Part shown: positions 7,989-16,337 of the stretch, piece by piece
How positions within the stretch are numbered: the first letter of the stretch is position 1
How the letters are laid out: every line of letters begins with the position of its first letter
NCBI GenBank assembly: GCA_900079765.1
Contig: LT599017.1
Location: 2,883,766-2,947,765, forward strand
Direction of reading: 5' to 3'
Length of the DNA: 64,000 bases
Source: an uncultured Eubacteriales bacterium
Lineage (GTDB): Bacteria; Bacillota; Clostridia; Oscillospirales; Oscillospiraceae
Translations under genes and position numbers: made by a program
The notes under the pieces: generated by a model
Database searches by the model: none
What the model was told of the DNA's origin: nothing
What the model saw: only the letters and a program-made list of their open reading frames with translations

Positions 7989-9347
7989 ATGCTGAACAGT
8001 AAAGAAATTTCCGATACCCTCAACATGATTGACCAACAGCACCTGGACGTGCGCACCATCACCATGGGCATCTCTCTTCTGGACTGCTGTGACGCCGACC
8101 CCAAGGTGGCCTGTGAGAAAATTTATAATAAGATTACCCGCCGGGCCGCTCATCTGGTCCAGGTGGGCGAGGACATTGAGCGGGAGTTCGGCATTCCCAT
8201 CGTCAATAAGCGCATCTCGGTCACCCCCATGGCTCTGGTGGCGGGCGCCTCCGGATGCGAGAGCTACGTCCCCTTTGCCCAGGCCATGGACGCGGCGGCC
8301 AAGGCGGTGGGCGTCAACTTTATTGGCGGTTTCTCAGCCCTGGTGCAGAAGGGCTACACCGCCGGGGACCGGAAACTCATCGCCTCTATCCCCGAGGCCA
8401 TGGCGGCCACGGAGCGGGTGTGCTCCTCGGTGAACGTGGGCTCCACCCGGGCCGGTATCAACATGGATGCGGTTGCCCAGCTGGGCGGCGTCATCAAGGA
8501 TCTTGCAGCCCGGACCGCCCAGCGGGGCGGGGACGGCTGCTCTAAGCTGGTGGTCTTCTGCAACGCGGTGGAGGACAACCCGTTCATGGCGGGCGCGTTC
8601 CACGGCGTAGGTGAGGGAGACTGTGTCATTAATGTAGGCGTCTCCGGCCCCGGCGTGGTGCACCATGCTCTCAAGGCCGTGAAGGGCGAGCCCTTCGACG
8701 TGGTGGCCGAGACCATTAAGAAGACCGCCTTCCGCGTGACCCGCATGGGCCAGCTGGTGGCGCAGGAGGCCTCCCGCCGGCTGGAAGTGCCCTTCGGCAT
8801 CGTGGACCTCTCCCTGGCACCCACTCCCGCCGTGGGCGACAGCGTGGCCCGCATCCTGGAGGAGATGGGCCTGGAGGTCTGCGGCACCCACGGCACAACC
8901 GCCGCCCTGGCCCTCCTCAACGACGCGGTGAAGAAGGGGGGCGTCATGGCCTCCTCCCACGTGGGCGGTCTCAGCGGCGCGTTCATCCCCGTCAGCGAGG
9001 ACGAGGGCATGATCGCCGCGGCGAGGAGCAGCGTGCTCACCCTGGACAAGTTAGAGGCTATGACCTGCGTATGCTCCGTGGGGCTTGACATGATCGCGGT
9101 TCCCGGCGACACCAGCGCCGAGACAATCTCCGCCATCATCGCGGACGAGGCCGCCATCGGTATGGTCAACTCCAAGACCACCGCCGTGCGCATCATCCCC
9201 GCCCCCGGCCTCACCGTGGGGGACGAGGTGGAATTTGGCGGGCTCTTCGGCTCCGCCCCGGTGATGCCGGTGCACAAAGAGTCCAGCGCGGACTTCATCC
9301 ATCGCGGCGGCCGGATTCCCGCCCCGCTGCAAAGCCTGAAAAACTGA
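7989..9347 (+). CDS. PFL/UPF0210 (DUF711) family protein
   Basis: 452 residues. The N-terminus ([33 protein letters not shown]) and glycine-rich motifs such as [14 protein letters not shown] and [20 protein letters not shown] match UPF0210, a family distantly related to glycyl-radical enzymes of the PFL group. No glycyl-radical loop is evident, so catalysis is uncertain. I chose the ATG at 7989 because AAGGGG lies eight bases upstream; an in-frame GTG at 7980 would overlap that site. Cotranscribed with the ACT protein and ended by a strong terminator. Confidence 0.88.
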   Translation: MLNSKEISDTLNMIDQQHLDVRTITMGISLLDCCDADPKVACEKIYNKITRRAAHLVQVGEDIEREFGIPIVNKRISVTPMALVAGASGCESYVPFAQAMDAAAKAVGVNFIGGFSALVQKGYTAGDRKLIASIPEAMAATERVCSSVNVGSTRAGINMDAVAQLGGVIKDLAARTAQRGGDGCSKLVVFCNAVEDNPFMAGAFHGVGEGDCVINVGVSGPGVVHHALKAVKGEPFDVVAETIKKTAFRVTRMGQLVAQEASRRLEVPFGIVDLSLAPTPAVGDSVARILEEMGLEVCGTHGTTAALALLNDAVKKGGVMASSHVGGLSGAFIPVSEDEGMIAAARSSVLTLDKLEAMTCVCSVGLDMIAVPGDTSAETISAIIADEAAIGMVNSKTTAVRIIPAPGLTVGDEVEFGGLFGSAPVMPVHKESSADFIHRGGRIPAPLQSLKN

Positions 9348-9354
9348 TATACCA

Positions 9355-9389
9355 CGCGGGCCGTCCAAATTGGGCGGCCCGCGTTTTTT
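9355..9389 (+). terminator. Intrinsic terminator
   Basis: CGCGGGCCG pairs with CGGCCCGCG around a short loop, followed by six T at 9384-9389, eight bases after the UPF0210 stop. Confidence 0.92.
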
Positions 9390-9482
9390 GCCGTCTGTAT
9401 GCCATTCCCAACCACTTATCGAAAATCCCTCGACACCCTGTATTCTCCGTGTTATCCTTGTGGCATTGAAAGGAGGATGCTT

Positions 9483-9923
9483 ATGGAGGTTGAAATTAAT
9501 CTGGAGCCAGGTAGGAGCGAGCCCAAAGTCATCATCCTTACGGGTGAGATAACCCCCGCCGTCGCCGATCTGGCTCGCCGTCTTACTTCCGGGGAGCTGC
9601 GCTTTCTGCCCGGTTGGCAGGATGGGGAGGTGTTTCTTCTGGACCCCAAGCAGATTCGGCGCATCTGGGCCGAGGAGCAGATCGTGCTGGCCCGGACGGA
9701 AAATGCAACCTTCTCATTGAAACTTCGGCTTTACGAGCTGGAGGACCGCCTGGCGGGTTCTTCGTTCCTGCGCGTTTCCCACGGCGAGATCGTCAACTTC
9801 GACCATGTAAAAAGCCTGGATTTCAGCATGGCGGGCGCGCTGAGCCTGCGGCTGGACAGCGGCGACGCCGTTTTTGTCTCCCGGCGGTATATGGCAAAGA
9901 TCAAGTCTTATCTGGGTATTTAG
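9483..9923 (+). CDS. Stand-alone LytTR DNA-binding regulator
   Basis: 146 residues. The C-terminal half is a LytTR domain: SFLRVSHGEIVNFDHVKSLDF and RRYMAKIKSYLGI are typical (hhRhHxSxIVNxxxV). There is no receiver domain; the N-terminal 50 residues are a short uncharacterised segment. AAAGGAGG six bases ahead fixes the ATG at 9483. It is followed 21 bases later by a DUF3021 membrane protein. LytTR plus small membrane partner pairs (HdrRM, BrsRM in streptococci) are known in which the membrane protein holds back the regulator; the same logic is inferred here. Confidence 0.85.
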   Translation: MEVEINLEPGRSEPKVIILTGEITPAVADLARRLTSGELRFLPGWQDGEVFLLDPKQIRRIWAEEQIVLARTENATFSLKLRLYELEDRLAGSSFLRVSHGEIVNFDHVKSLDFSMAGALSLRLDSGDAVFVSRRYMAKIKSYLGI

Positions 9924-9944
9924 ATTGGAAAGGAGTTTTCCTGA

Positions 9945-10401
9945 TATGACGCTGAAAAAGGCGCTTTTGCGCGGCCTCGTCGGCATTCCCCTCATGGTGA
10001 CCTTATCCTATGCGATCACTATCATTACCTCTCTCTTCTGGGGCGGGGGGCTCTACTCCCCCGTCACACCCGCCTTTGTAAACGCTATGGGCAATGAGAG
10101 CAGCGCGGTGGCCCTGCAATTTTTTCTCACGGCCCTAATGGGCTATGACTTTGCGGCCGCCTCCGCCGTCTGGCAGTTTGAGCGGTGGAGCCTGACAGCC
10201 CAGACAGTGTGCCACTTTTCCCTCATCTCTCTGGGCACCTTCCCCGTGGCCTGGATCTGCCACTGGACAGAATATATCCCCGGCGGACTTCTGAGCTACT
10301 TCGGTATTTTTGCGGCCATCTACCTGGTCATCTGGCTCTCCATTACTGCCGCCGTACGCAGGAAGGTTCGGGCAGTAAACCAAAAGCTGCAAAACCGGTA
10401 A
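9945..10401 (+). CDS. DUF3021 membrane protein, partner of LytTR
   Basis: 152 residues with four hydrophobic segments (about residues 10-30, 45-65, 82-105 and 112-135) and a basic C-terminus (RRKVRAVNQKLQNR). The topology and the SLGTFPVAWICHWTEY segment match DUF3021, which is found next to LytTR regulators. AAAGGAG precedes the ATG at 9945. Probable role: membrane partner controlling the preceding regulator; the signal is unknown. Confidence 0.82.
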
Positions 10402-10413
10402 CCCCCGTCTCAT

Positions 10414-10447
10414 GGGACCGCACGAAAAGGTGCGGTCCCTTTTTATA
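10414..10447 (+). terminator. Intrinsic terminator
   Basis: A 10-bp stem GGGACCGCAC/GTGCGGTCCC around GAAAAG, followed by TTTTTTAT, 12 bases after the DUF3021 stop. Confidence 0.93.
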
Positions 10448-10455
10448 TATTTTCA

Positions 10456-10497
10456 GTTGATTTTTCTATATAAAAATCAACTTATTTGGTGTATACT
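10456..10497 (+). promoter_or_regulatory. pgi promoter region with 10-bp inverted repeat
   Basis: GTTGATTTTT (10456-10465) and AAAAATCAAC (10472-10481) form a perfect inverted repeat six bases apart. TATACT at 10492-10497 is a good -10, but the -35 position lies in the repeat and fits poorly. The repeat could therefore be an operator or activator site for pgi; that is inference. Confidence 0.5.
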
Positions 10498-10541
10498 TTT
10501 TCCATCCTATCGAATCATTTACAAGAAGGAGATATACCTCT

Positions 10542-11870
10542 ATGACTAAGGTAGACGTCAATAGCTCCCTCCCCTTTCTGCCCGCCGACTGGTTCACTGG
10601 TCGGGAGGCCGATTTGACCGAGGCCCAAGCTATGCTCCGGGAGGGCCGCGGCCCCGGCTCTGACTTCCTGGGCTGGGTCAACCTGCCCGCCAACTACGAC
10701 AAGGAAGAGTACGCGCGCATCAAGGCCGCCGCCAAGCGCATCCAGAGCGACTCCGAGGCTCTGGTGGTCATCGGTATCGGCGGGTCCTACCTGGGTGCCC
10801 GGGCCGTCATTGAGCTGTTGGGCGGCTCCAACTACAACCTCAAGCGCAATGGCACCCCGGCCATCTACTTTGCCGGCAACGGCCTCTCCACCGACGCGAT
10901 CCTCGAGACCATCGAGCTTGTAAAGGATAAAGACTTCTCAGTGAACGTCATCTCCAAGTCAGGCACCACCACCGAGCCCGCGGTGGCTTTCCGGATCTTT
11001 AAGAACCTGCTGGAAGAGAAATACGGCAAGGAGGGGGCGAAGAGCCGCATCTACGCCACCACCGACGCCCAGCGCGGCGCCCTCAAAGGCCTTGCCGACA
11101 CGGAGGGGTACGAGGAGTTCGTCGTGCCCGACGACATCGGCGGGAGATACAGCGTCCTCACCGCCGTGGGCCTGCTGCCCATTGCCGTAGCGGGCATTGA
11201 TATTGACGCCCTGATGGCGGGCGCTGCTGAGGCTATGGAGGCCCTGGCCGTCCCCGGTGCCGAGAATCCCGCCTGGCAGTACGCCGCCGCCCGCAACGGT
11301 CTTTACAACCTGGGCAAAAAAATCGAGATCCTGGCTTGCTATGAGCCCTCCTTCCGTTTCTTCGCCGAGTGGTGGAAGCAACTCTACGGCGAGAGTGAGG
11401 GCAAGGAGAACAAGGGCATTTTCCCCGCCAGCGTGGAATTCACCGCCGACCTCCACTCCATGGGCCAGTATATCCAGCAGGGCGAGCGCCACATCTTCGA
11501 GACTGTGGTCCGCTTTGCAGAGAGCGATGGTACAATTGCAATCCCCAACGACCCCGCCAACGTGGACGGGCTCAATTTTCTTTCGGGTAAGAGCCTGTCT
11601 TTTGTCTCCGACCGGGCCTTCCAGGCCGTCACTTTGGCACACATGGATGGCGGCGTACCCAACCTGACGGTCACCGTCTCCAGTCGGTGCCCCCGTGCCG
11701 CCGGTGGGCTCATCTACTTCTTCGAATACGCCTGCGGCCTATCCGGCCATCTGCTGAAGGTCAACCCCTTCAACCAGCCCGGCGTGGAGGACTACAAGGT
11801 CAACATGTACGCCCTCCTGGGTAAGCCTGGCTATGAGGAGAAAAAAGCAGAATTAGAAAAGCGACTGTAG
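10542..11870 (+). CDS. pgi: Glucose-6-phosphate isomerase
   Basis: 442 residues, the length of the Bacillus-type enzyme. Interconverts glucose-6-phosphate and fructose-6-phosphate in glycolysis. Seen: [17 protein letters not shown] (SIS domain phosphate loop), [17 protein letters not shown] and the second SIS domain with [18 protein letters not shown], the PGI signature. AAGGAGATATACC lies upstream of the ATG. Monocistronic, with its own terminator. A second, unrelated cupin-type isomerase is encoded at 57269. Confidence 0.96.
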   Translation: MTKVDVNSSLPFLPADWFTGREADLTEAQAMLREGRGPGSDFLGWVNLPANYDKEEYARIKAAAKRIQSDSEALVVIGIGGSYLGARAVIELLGGSNYNLKRNGTPAIYFAGNGLSTDAILETIELVKDKDFSVNVISKSGTTTEPAVAFRIFKNLLEEKYGKEGAKSRIYATTDAQRGALKGLADTEGYEEFVVPDDIGGRYSVLTAVGLLPIAVAGIDIDALMAGAAEAMEALAVPGAENPAWQYAAARNGLYNLGKKIEILACYEPSFRFFAEWWKQLYGESEGKENKGIFPASVEFTADLHSMGQYIQQGERHIFETVVRFAESDGTIAIPNDPANVDGLNFLSGKSLSFVSDRAFQAVTLAHMDGGVPNLTVTVSSRCPRAAGGLIYFFEYACGLSGHLLKVNPFNQPGVEDYKVNMYALLGKPGYEEKKAELEKRL

Positions 11871-11877
11871 CAACTGT

Positions 11878-11915
11878 GCCCAGGGGCCGAGGGCGGCCCC
11901 TGGGCGTTATTTTCT
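11878..11915 (+). terminator. Intrinsic terminator of pgi
   Basis: GCCCAGGGGCC pairs with GGCCCCTGGGC around GAGGGC, followed by GTTATTTTC. Confidence 0.88.
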
Positions 11916-11984
11916 TCTTTATTCAAAAGCGCCCGAATCGTTAAGATTTTCATTATGAATTTTTAGTGAACTTGTTCAAATCGG

Positions 11985-12013
11985 TTGCAATCCGCACAGA
12001 GAAATGGTAACAT
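11985..12013 (+). promoter_or_regulatory. Sigma-A promoter for the P-loop protein
   Basis: TTGCAA at 11985-11990, 17-base spacer, TAACAT at 12008-12013, 50 bases ahead of the start codon. Confidence 0.65.
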
Positions 12014-12063
12014 ATACTCACAAGCCGGAGACGCTCCGGCCGACAATGAAGGAGTGATTTACT

Positions 12064-12477
12064 ATGGTGAGAGTGATCATGGGGGTCAAGGGTACCGGCA
12101 AGACCAAGCAGATGATCGAGCTCATTAATTCCGCTGTCCACAGCGAGAATGGGAATGTGGTCTGTATTGAGCGCGGCCCCAAGCTGACCTATGACATCCA
12201 TTACAAAATTCGGTTGGTTGAGTCCAGCCACTATGATATGTCAAACTACGACTTCCTGCGCGGCTTTATCAGCGGCCTTTACGCGAGCAACTTCGACCTC
12301 TCCCATGTGTTCATCGACAGCTTGACCAAAATCGTCCCCTCCGACCCCGGCGACCCGGCGGTAGAAAACTTCCTGGATTGGCTCAGCTCTTTCAGTGAGA
12401 AGAACAACATCAAGTTCACCGTCACCATCAGCGCCGACAGCTCTCTCGCAACCGACGGCGTGAAGAAGTACTTCTAA
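12064..12477 (+). CDS. Small P-loop ATP/GTP-binding protein, function unknown
   Basis: 137 residues. The N-terminus carries a clear Walker A motif (MGVKGTGKTK, residues 6-15) and HVFIDSL near residue 80 fits a Walker B strand; the rest looks like a minimal alpha/beta nucleotide-binding fold without a recognisable second domain. AAGGAG precedes the ATG. It stands alone with its own promoter and terminator. No family name is certain; the small size suggests an adaptor or regulatory NTPase rather than a motor. No neighbour gives context. Confidence 0.7.
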   Translation: MVRVIMGVKGTGKTKQMIELINSAVHSENGNVVCIERGPKLTYDIHYKIRLVESSHYDMSNYDFLRGFISGLYASNFDLSHVFIDSLTKIVPSDPGDPAVENFLDWLSSFSEKNNIKFTVTISADSSLATDGVKKYF

Positions 12478-12484
12478 ATCCTTG

Positions 12485-12538
12485 TAAAAACCAGCTCAGG
12501 CTCCGCCGCATGGCGGAGCCTGAGCTTTAAATTATTTT
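12485..12538. terminator. Bidirectional terminator
   Basis: Perfect 15-bp stem AGCTCAGGCTCCGCC/GGCGGAGCCTGAGCT (12493-12507, 12512-12526) around GCAT. On the minus strand GGTTTTTAC follows, on the plus strand TTTAAATTATTTT. Serves the convergent P-loop and AraC genes. Confidence 0.9.
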
Positions 12539-12539
12539 C

Positions 12540-13424
12540 TCAAAGCTGCTTTTTCCTGTACTCCCTGGGCGTGCAGGCATAAAACCGCCTGAAGACCTGG
12601 GAAAAATGGCTGGGGCTGTCAAACCCACACCGGTTTGAAATCTCCGCGATGCTGCTGCTCCGGCTCCCCAGCAGCAGGGACGCCCCCTGGGTAGCCCGGT
12701 ATTTCAAGAGGTATTGCACCGGGGATATCTGCATCACCCGCCCAAAGCAGCGCAGGCACTCCCGCTCACCAATGTCGGCGGCTCGGGCGATCTGGGCCAG
12801 CTCCAGTCGATCGGAAAAATGCCCATGGATGTAGTCCAGCATCCTGCGCAGGCGGAGACTGTCCTGGTCGAGCTGAGCGTCTTCCGGCCCCAGCTCCCCC
12901 TCGTACCTCCGGCAGAGGGCGAGGCAGATGTGGGACAGCCCCTCCCTGACGGCAAATTCATAGCCCGGCTCGTCCCGGCAGAGAGGCTCAAACGCCGCCC
13001 CAAACCAGTCTGGCGCCCCCTCCTCCTCCACCAGACAGCCGTCGAAAGCGGCGCAGCGGCAGAGCGGTGTGAGGTACTTGGCCGCGAAGACCAAGTCGGC
13101 GCTCCCCATGACCAGCAGGGGACTGAACACCAGGGAGCGGAGCTCACACTCCGGCTCGGCGGCCGCAAAGTGAAGAATGTTGGAATTGATGACAAATACC
13201 TCTCCCCGCGTCAGGTGAAAGGTCTTCCCCGGGACCTGCACCCGCAGCCCGCCCGACGCCACGAAGATAGCCTCAATCTCCTCGTGCCAATGCCAGGGGA
13301 TCGCGTCCTCCAGACGGTCGGTGTACCTCCCCCGGTATCCCGCACAGGGGAATTCCCGAGTCCCGTGGGGCTGAAGCTCCCGATACGCCTGGTTCAGGTT
13401 CAGTCCGCAAGTCTGGAGGCCCAT
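12540..13424 (-). CDS. AraC family transcriptional regulator
   Basis: 294 residues. N-terminal cupin-type effector domain (IPWHWHEEIEAIFVASGGLRVQVPGKTFHLTRGEVFVINSN style; about residues 25-125) and a C-terminal double helix-turn-helix of about 100 residues with the signature ISNRCGFDSPSHFSQVFRRF...TPREYRK. The HWHEE motif is typical of sugar- or metal-sensing AraC cupins. Divergent from the MFS gene at 13542, which is its most likely target. The promoter is at 13461-13489 on the minus strand. Confidence 0.9.
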   Translation of the reverse strand: MGLQTCGLNLNQAYRELQPHGTREFPCAGYRGRYTDRLEDAIPWHWHEEIEAIFVASGGLRVQVPGKTFHLTRGEVFVINSNILHFAAAEPECELRSLVFSPLLVMGSADLVFAAKYLTPLCRCAAFDGCLVEEEGAPDWFGAAFEPLCRDEPGYEFAVREGLSHICLALCRRYEGELGPEDAQLDQDSLRLRRMLDYIHGHFSDRLELAQIARAADIGERECLRCFGRVMQISPVQYLLKYRATQGASLLLGSRSSSIAEISNRCGFDSPSHFSQVFRRFYACTPREYRKKQL

Positions 13425-13460
13425 CAGCGTTCCCTCGCTTTCATTCGTCGCTTTTCTTAT

Positions 13461-13489
13461 ATTATAGGTCTGTTTTCAGATTGCATCAA
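13461..13489 (-). promoter_or_regulatory. Sigma-A promoter of the araC-type gene
   Basis: On the minus strand TTGATG (13484-13489), 17-base spacer, TATAAT (13461-13466). On the plus strand a TATAAT-like box near 13510-13516 may serve the MFS gene, but it lacks a good -35, as expected for an activator-dependent promoter. Confidence 0.6.
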
Positions 13490-13541
13490 GAGAAAAAAGG
13501 CGGTATTCTTATAATATATTTAGAAATGCCGGGAGGGAACC

Positions 13542-14717
13542 ATGGTCCATCTACTGCTTGTCATCATCTACATCGCTTTCATCAGCCTCGGTCTGCCCGA
13601 CTCCCTGCTGGGCTCCGCCTGGCCCACCATGTACGGGGAACTGGGCGTGGCGGTATCCTACGCGGGATTCATCAGCATGATCATTGCCGGCGGCACCATT
13701 GTGTCCAGCCTTCTCAGCGACAGGCTGATCCGGAAGTTTGGCACCGGCCTGGTCACCGCCGTCAGCGTCGCCATGACCGCCGTCGCCCTGCTGGGCTTTT
13801 CCTTCTCCCACTCTTTCTGGCAGCTCTGTCTCTGGGGCATTCCCTATGGACTGGGGGCTGGAAGCGTGGATTCGGCCCTGAACAACTTCGTGGCCCTGCA
13901 CTACAAGTCCCGGCACATGAGCTGGCTCCACTGTTTCTGGGGCATCGGCGCTACTTTAGGCCCCTACATCATGGGTTTGTGCCTCACAAACGGACTGAAG
14001 TGGAACTCCGGCTACCTGACCATCGGCCTCATCCAGGTCGTCCTGATGGCATTTCTCTTCCTCTCCTTGCCCCTGTGGAAGAGCAAGGAGGCCCGGGTCG
14101 AGGAAACGGCCGAGGCTCATATAGCTCTCCGTATCGGCGAGGTCGCTGCTCTCCCCGGTGCAAAGGCCATCTTGACGGCCTTCTTCTGCTACTGCGCGCT
14201 GGAAGCCACCACCGGCCTTTGGGCCAGCAGCTACCTGGCTCTCCACAAGGGTCTCAGTACGGAGACAGCGGCGAAGTGGGCCTCCCTATTCTACCTTGGC
14301 ATCACGGTGGGCCGGTTCCTCTGCGGCTTTATCACCGACCGATTTGGCGACAAAACCATGGTGCGCTGCGGGCAGGCCATCGCCCTCCTGGGCGTCGTAC
14401 TGCTCCTCCTCCCGCTGAGAGGCGGCGTCACCCTCGCGGGGCTCGGCATGATCGGGCTCGGCTGTGCGCCCATCTACCCCAGCCTTCTCCACGAGACGCC
14501 TGAGAACTTTGGCACGGGCAACTCCCAGGCCATCATGGGGATGCAGATGGCTTGCGCCTATGTGGGCAGCACCTTCATGCCGTCGGTCTTCGGCTTTCTC
14601 GCCCAGTATGTGAGCATCAGCCTCTATCCGGTCTATCTGGTGATTTTTGTCGCCCTCATGTTCATAATGGTGGAGCGGATGAACACTCTCCGCACCCAGC
14701 GCGGGGCACGGATGTAG
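13542..14717 (+). CDS. MFS transporter, sugar-type
   Basis: 391 residues with about 12 membrane segments. The N-terminus IAFISLGLPDSLLGSAWPTM with following GTIVSSLLSDRLIRKFG (G-x3-D-R motif) and the internal HCFWGIGATLGPYI resemble the FucP/glucose-galactose type branch of the MFS. The AraC-type gene is divergent and overlaps its upstream region, so induction by the transported compound is likely. The compound is unknown. GGGAGGG precedes the ATG. Confidence 0.8.
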   Translation: MVHLLLVIIYIAFISLGLPDSLLGSAWPTMYGELGVAVSYAGFISMIIAGGTIVSSLLSDRLIRKFGTGLVTAVSVAMTAVALLGFSFSHSFWQLCLWGIPYGLGAGSVDSALNNFVALHYKSRHMSWLHCFWGIGATLGPYIMGLCLTNGLKWNSGYLTIGLIQVVLMAFLFLSLPLWKSKEARVEETAEAHIALRIGEVAALPGAKAILTAFFCYCALEATTGLWASSYLALHKGLSTETAAKWASLFYLGITVGRFLCGFITDRFGDKTMVRCGQAIALLGVVLLLLPLRGGVTLAGLGMIGLGCAPIYPSLLHETPENFGTGNSQAIMGMQMACAYVGSTFMPSVFGFLAQYVSISLYPVYLVIFVALMFIMVERMNTLRTQRGARM

Positions 14718-14785
14718 AGTTTCCAGTTGCCCACTGTTGGTGCTCCCGACATAGCCAAGTGGGATTTTGTCTCTTTCCGATACAC

Positions 14786-14822
14786 ACTAAAAAGAGCGCC
14801 GCTCCTTTGGAGCGGCGCTCTT
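14786..14822 (-). terminator. Terminator of rplM-rpsI
   Basis: A stem of about 14 bp, AAGAGCGCCGCTCC/GGAGCGGCGCTCTT around TTT; on the minus strand it is followed by TTTTAGTG, 20 bases beyond the rpsI stop. It probably also stops the convergent MFS transcript. Confidence 0.88.
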
Positions 14823-14841
14823 GCAATAGCCGACAGTAAAA

Positions 14842-15246
14842 TCAGCGCTTGCTGAACTGGGGGGCGCGGCGCGCGGCCTTCAGGCCGTACTTCTTGCGCT
14901 CCTTCATACGAGGATCGCGGGTGAGGAAACCGGCGGCCTTGAGAGCGGCGCGGTACTCGGGGTCCACATTCAGGAGGGCTCGGGCGAGGCCGTGGCGGAT
15001 CGCGCCGGCCTGACCGGTGACGCCGCCGCCCATGACGGTGGCCTCAATGTCCATCTTGCCCAGGTTGCCGGTGGTGACCAGGGGCTGGCGGACCAGGAGC
15101 TTGAGAGTCTCCAGACCGAAGTAGTCATCAATGTCGCGGCCGTTGATGGTGATGGCGCCAGTGCCATTGGGGAAGAGATGCACGCGGGCGACGGAGGACT
15201 TCCGGCGGCCGGTGCCGTAGAGATAAGGTTTCTTGCTCTTATACAT
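14842..15246 (-). CDS. rpsI: 30S ribosomal protein S9
   Basis: 134 residues. Recognised from [19 protein letters not shown] at the N-terminus, [15 protein letters not shown] in the middle and the basic C-terminus ending in APQFSKR, the tail that contacts P-site tRNA. Follows rplM by 15 bases in the universal rplM-rpsI operon. Confidence 0.97.
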   Translation of the reverse strand: MYKSKKPYLYGTGRRKSSVARVHLFPNGTGAITINGRDIDDYFGLETLKLLVRQPLVTTGNLGKMDIEATVMGGGVTGQAGAIRHGLARALLNVDPEYRAALKAAGFLTRDPRMKERKKYGLKAARRAPQFSKR

Positions 15247-15261
15247 GTTTCAAAATCCTCC

Positions 15262-15693
15262 TTATTCCGCGGTCCAGGGCTCGGGCTTCTGGGCGGTCTG
15301 GCTGTGCTCAGCACCACGGTAGATGTGAAGCCGGGTCAGAGAGTCCTTGGTGACGATGTTGCGGGGCATCATGCCGCGGATAGCGACCTTCATTGCAAGC
15401 TCGGGCTTGTCCTTCATGAGGATGCGATACTTGGTCTCCTTGAGACCGCCTACCCAGCCGGAGTGGGTGCGGTAGTACTTCTGCTCCAGCTTATTGCCGG
15501 TGAGAACGGCCTTCTCGGCGTTGATGATGACCACATAGTCACCACAGTCAGCGTGGGGAGTGTACTCGGGCTTATGCTTACCGCGCAGCAGGGTGGCGGC
15601 GGCGGTAGCGGTCTTGCCCAGGGGTTTGCCGGCCGCATCGAGGATGTACCACTTGCGGACGATGTTCCCCTTGTTGGCCATGAAAGTGGACAT
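15262..15693 (-). CDS. rplM: 50S ribosomal protein L13
   Basis: 143 residues. Typical L13 features: RKWYILDAAGKPLGKTAT, CGDYVVIINAEK, KYYRTHSGWVGGLK and RGMMPRNIVTKDSLTRLHIY. The ATG at 15693 has GGAGG eight bases upstream; five extra in-frame codons upstream are not conserved and would remove that site. Transcribed with rpsI from a consensus promoter. Confidence 0.96.
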   Translation of the reverse strand: MSTFMANKGNIVRKWYILDAAGKPLGKTATAAATLLRGKHKPEYTPHADCGDYVVIINAEKAVLTGNKLEQKYYRTHSGWVGGLKETKYRILMKDKPELAMKVAIRGMMPRNIVTKDSLTRLHIYRGAEHSQTAQKPEPWTAE

Positions 15694-15775
15694 AGGTGAA
15701 ACCTCCATTTATTCTATCTTCCATCTTGGATAAACATAAAGAAACGTCCATTCGTACGGGAACGGAACGGTTTGT

Positions 15776-15804
15776 ATTATAATCCAGCCCTTTCGCCCTG
15801 TCAA
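15776..15804 (-). promoter_or_regulatory. Consensus sigma-A promoter of rplM-rpsI
   Basis: On the minus strand TTGACA (15799-15804), exactly 17 bases, TATAAT (15776-15781): both hexamers are perfect. The transcript would have a 5' leader of about 75 bases containing a short TCCA-AGA-TGGA hairpin. An L13-type ribosomal leader is known in Firmicutes, but I cannot confirm one from this sequence. Confidence 0.9.
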
Positions 15805-15975
15805 TGTATTTTTTCAATTTTTTAATTTACAAATACGAAATCTTCGTTTTTCTCGCGTTATCTCTTTATTACTGCTATATCCTCGAAACCATTTTTCAAA
15901 TTTCAATTCTCATAAATAACGCGCCGAAGGAGCGATTTTAAGCTCCTTCGGCGCGAATTGGGTGTTTTGTGGATT
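15805..15975. other. AT-rich intergenic interval with terminator
   Basis: No gene. 15805-15915 is AT-rich and holds upstream sequence of the rplM promoter. A 14-bp hairpin CGCGCCGAAGGAGC/GCTCCTTCGGCGCG at 15920-15955 lies 20 bases past the HPr-like gene on the minus strand and is followed there by TTATTTATG, so it is probably that gene's terminator. Confidence 0.75.
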
Positions 15976-16194
15976 TTATAGCCAGCGTTCCACTTCTTTA
16001 GCCACAAAAGCGGACTCGGTAACGATCTTCACAGGCTTAGAAAAATCCAGGGTAAAGAGGTTGATAAAGGATTTCGCGTCCACCATAACGGAGTCGTCCA
16101 TAGAATGGATATATACGTCCTCGTCGGTGCTGCAGGCCAGACGCTGAAGCATTTGAAGCTCATTGACGGAGTTAAACTGCTTGACAATAAACAT
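15976..16194 (-). CDS. Second HPr-like protein lacking the catalytic histidine
   Basis: 72 residues. VMVDAKSFINLFTLDFSKPVKIVTES aligns with the Ser46 block of HPr and with the protein at 6784, while the N-terminal part (FNSVNELQMLQRLACSTDE) has no His15 motif. The two are clearly of the same type but share only the C-terminal block well, so this is an old duplication. TAAGGAGG precedes the ATG. Function unknown; a regulatory rather than a sugar-transport role is inferred from the missing histidine. Confidence 0.65.
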   Translation of the reverse strand: MFIVKQFNSVNELQMLQRLACSTDEDVYIHSMDDSVMVDAKSFINLFTLDFSKPVKIVTESAFVAKEVERWL

Positions 16195-16337
16195 GACAAA
16201 TTTCCTCCTTACTGTAGGCTGCCATATATTACTTTCGGTGCAGCGTCATTATATCGCAAAATTTCGGCTTTGGAAAGATATTTTTTTTACAAATTCAACG
16301 CCATATGGAAGTCTTTTCTTAGGAAGAACCGCTTTTC

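Noticed and set aside
12714-13514. Open frame antisense to the AraC gene
   Set aside because: No family features, while the AraC frame has a full helix-turn-helix signature.
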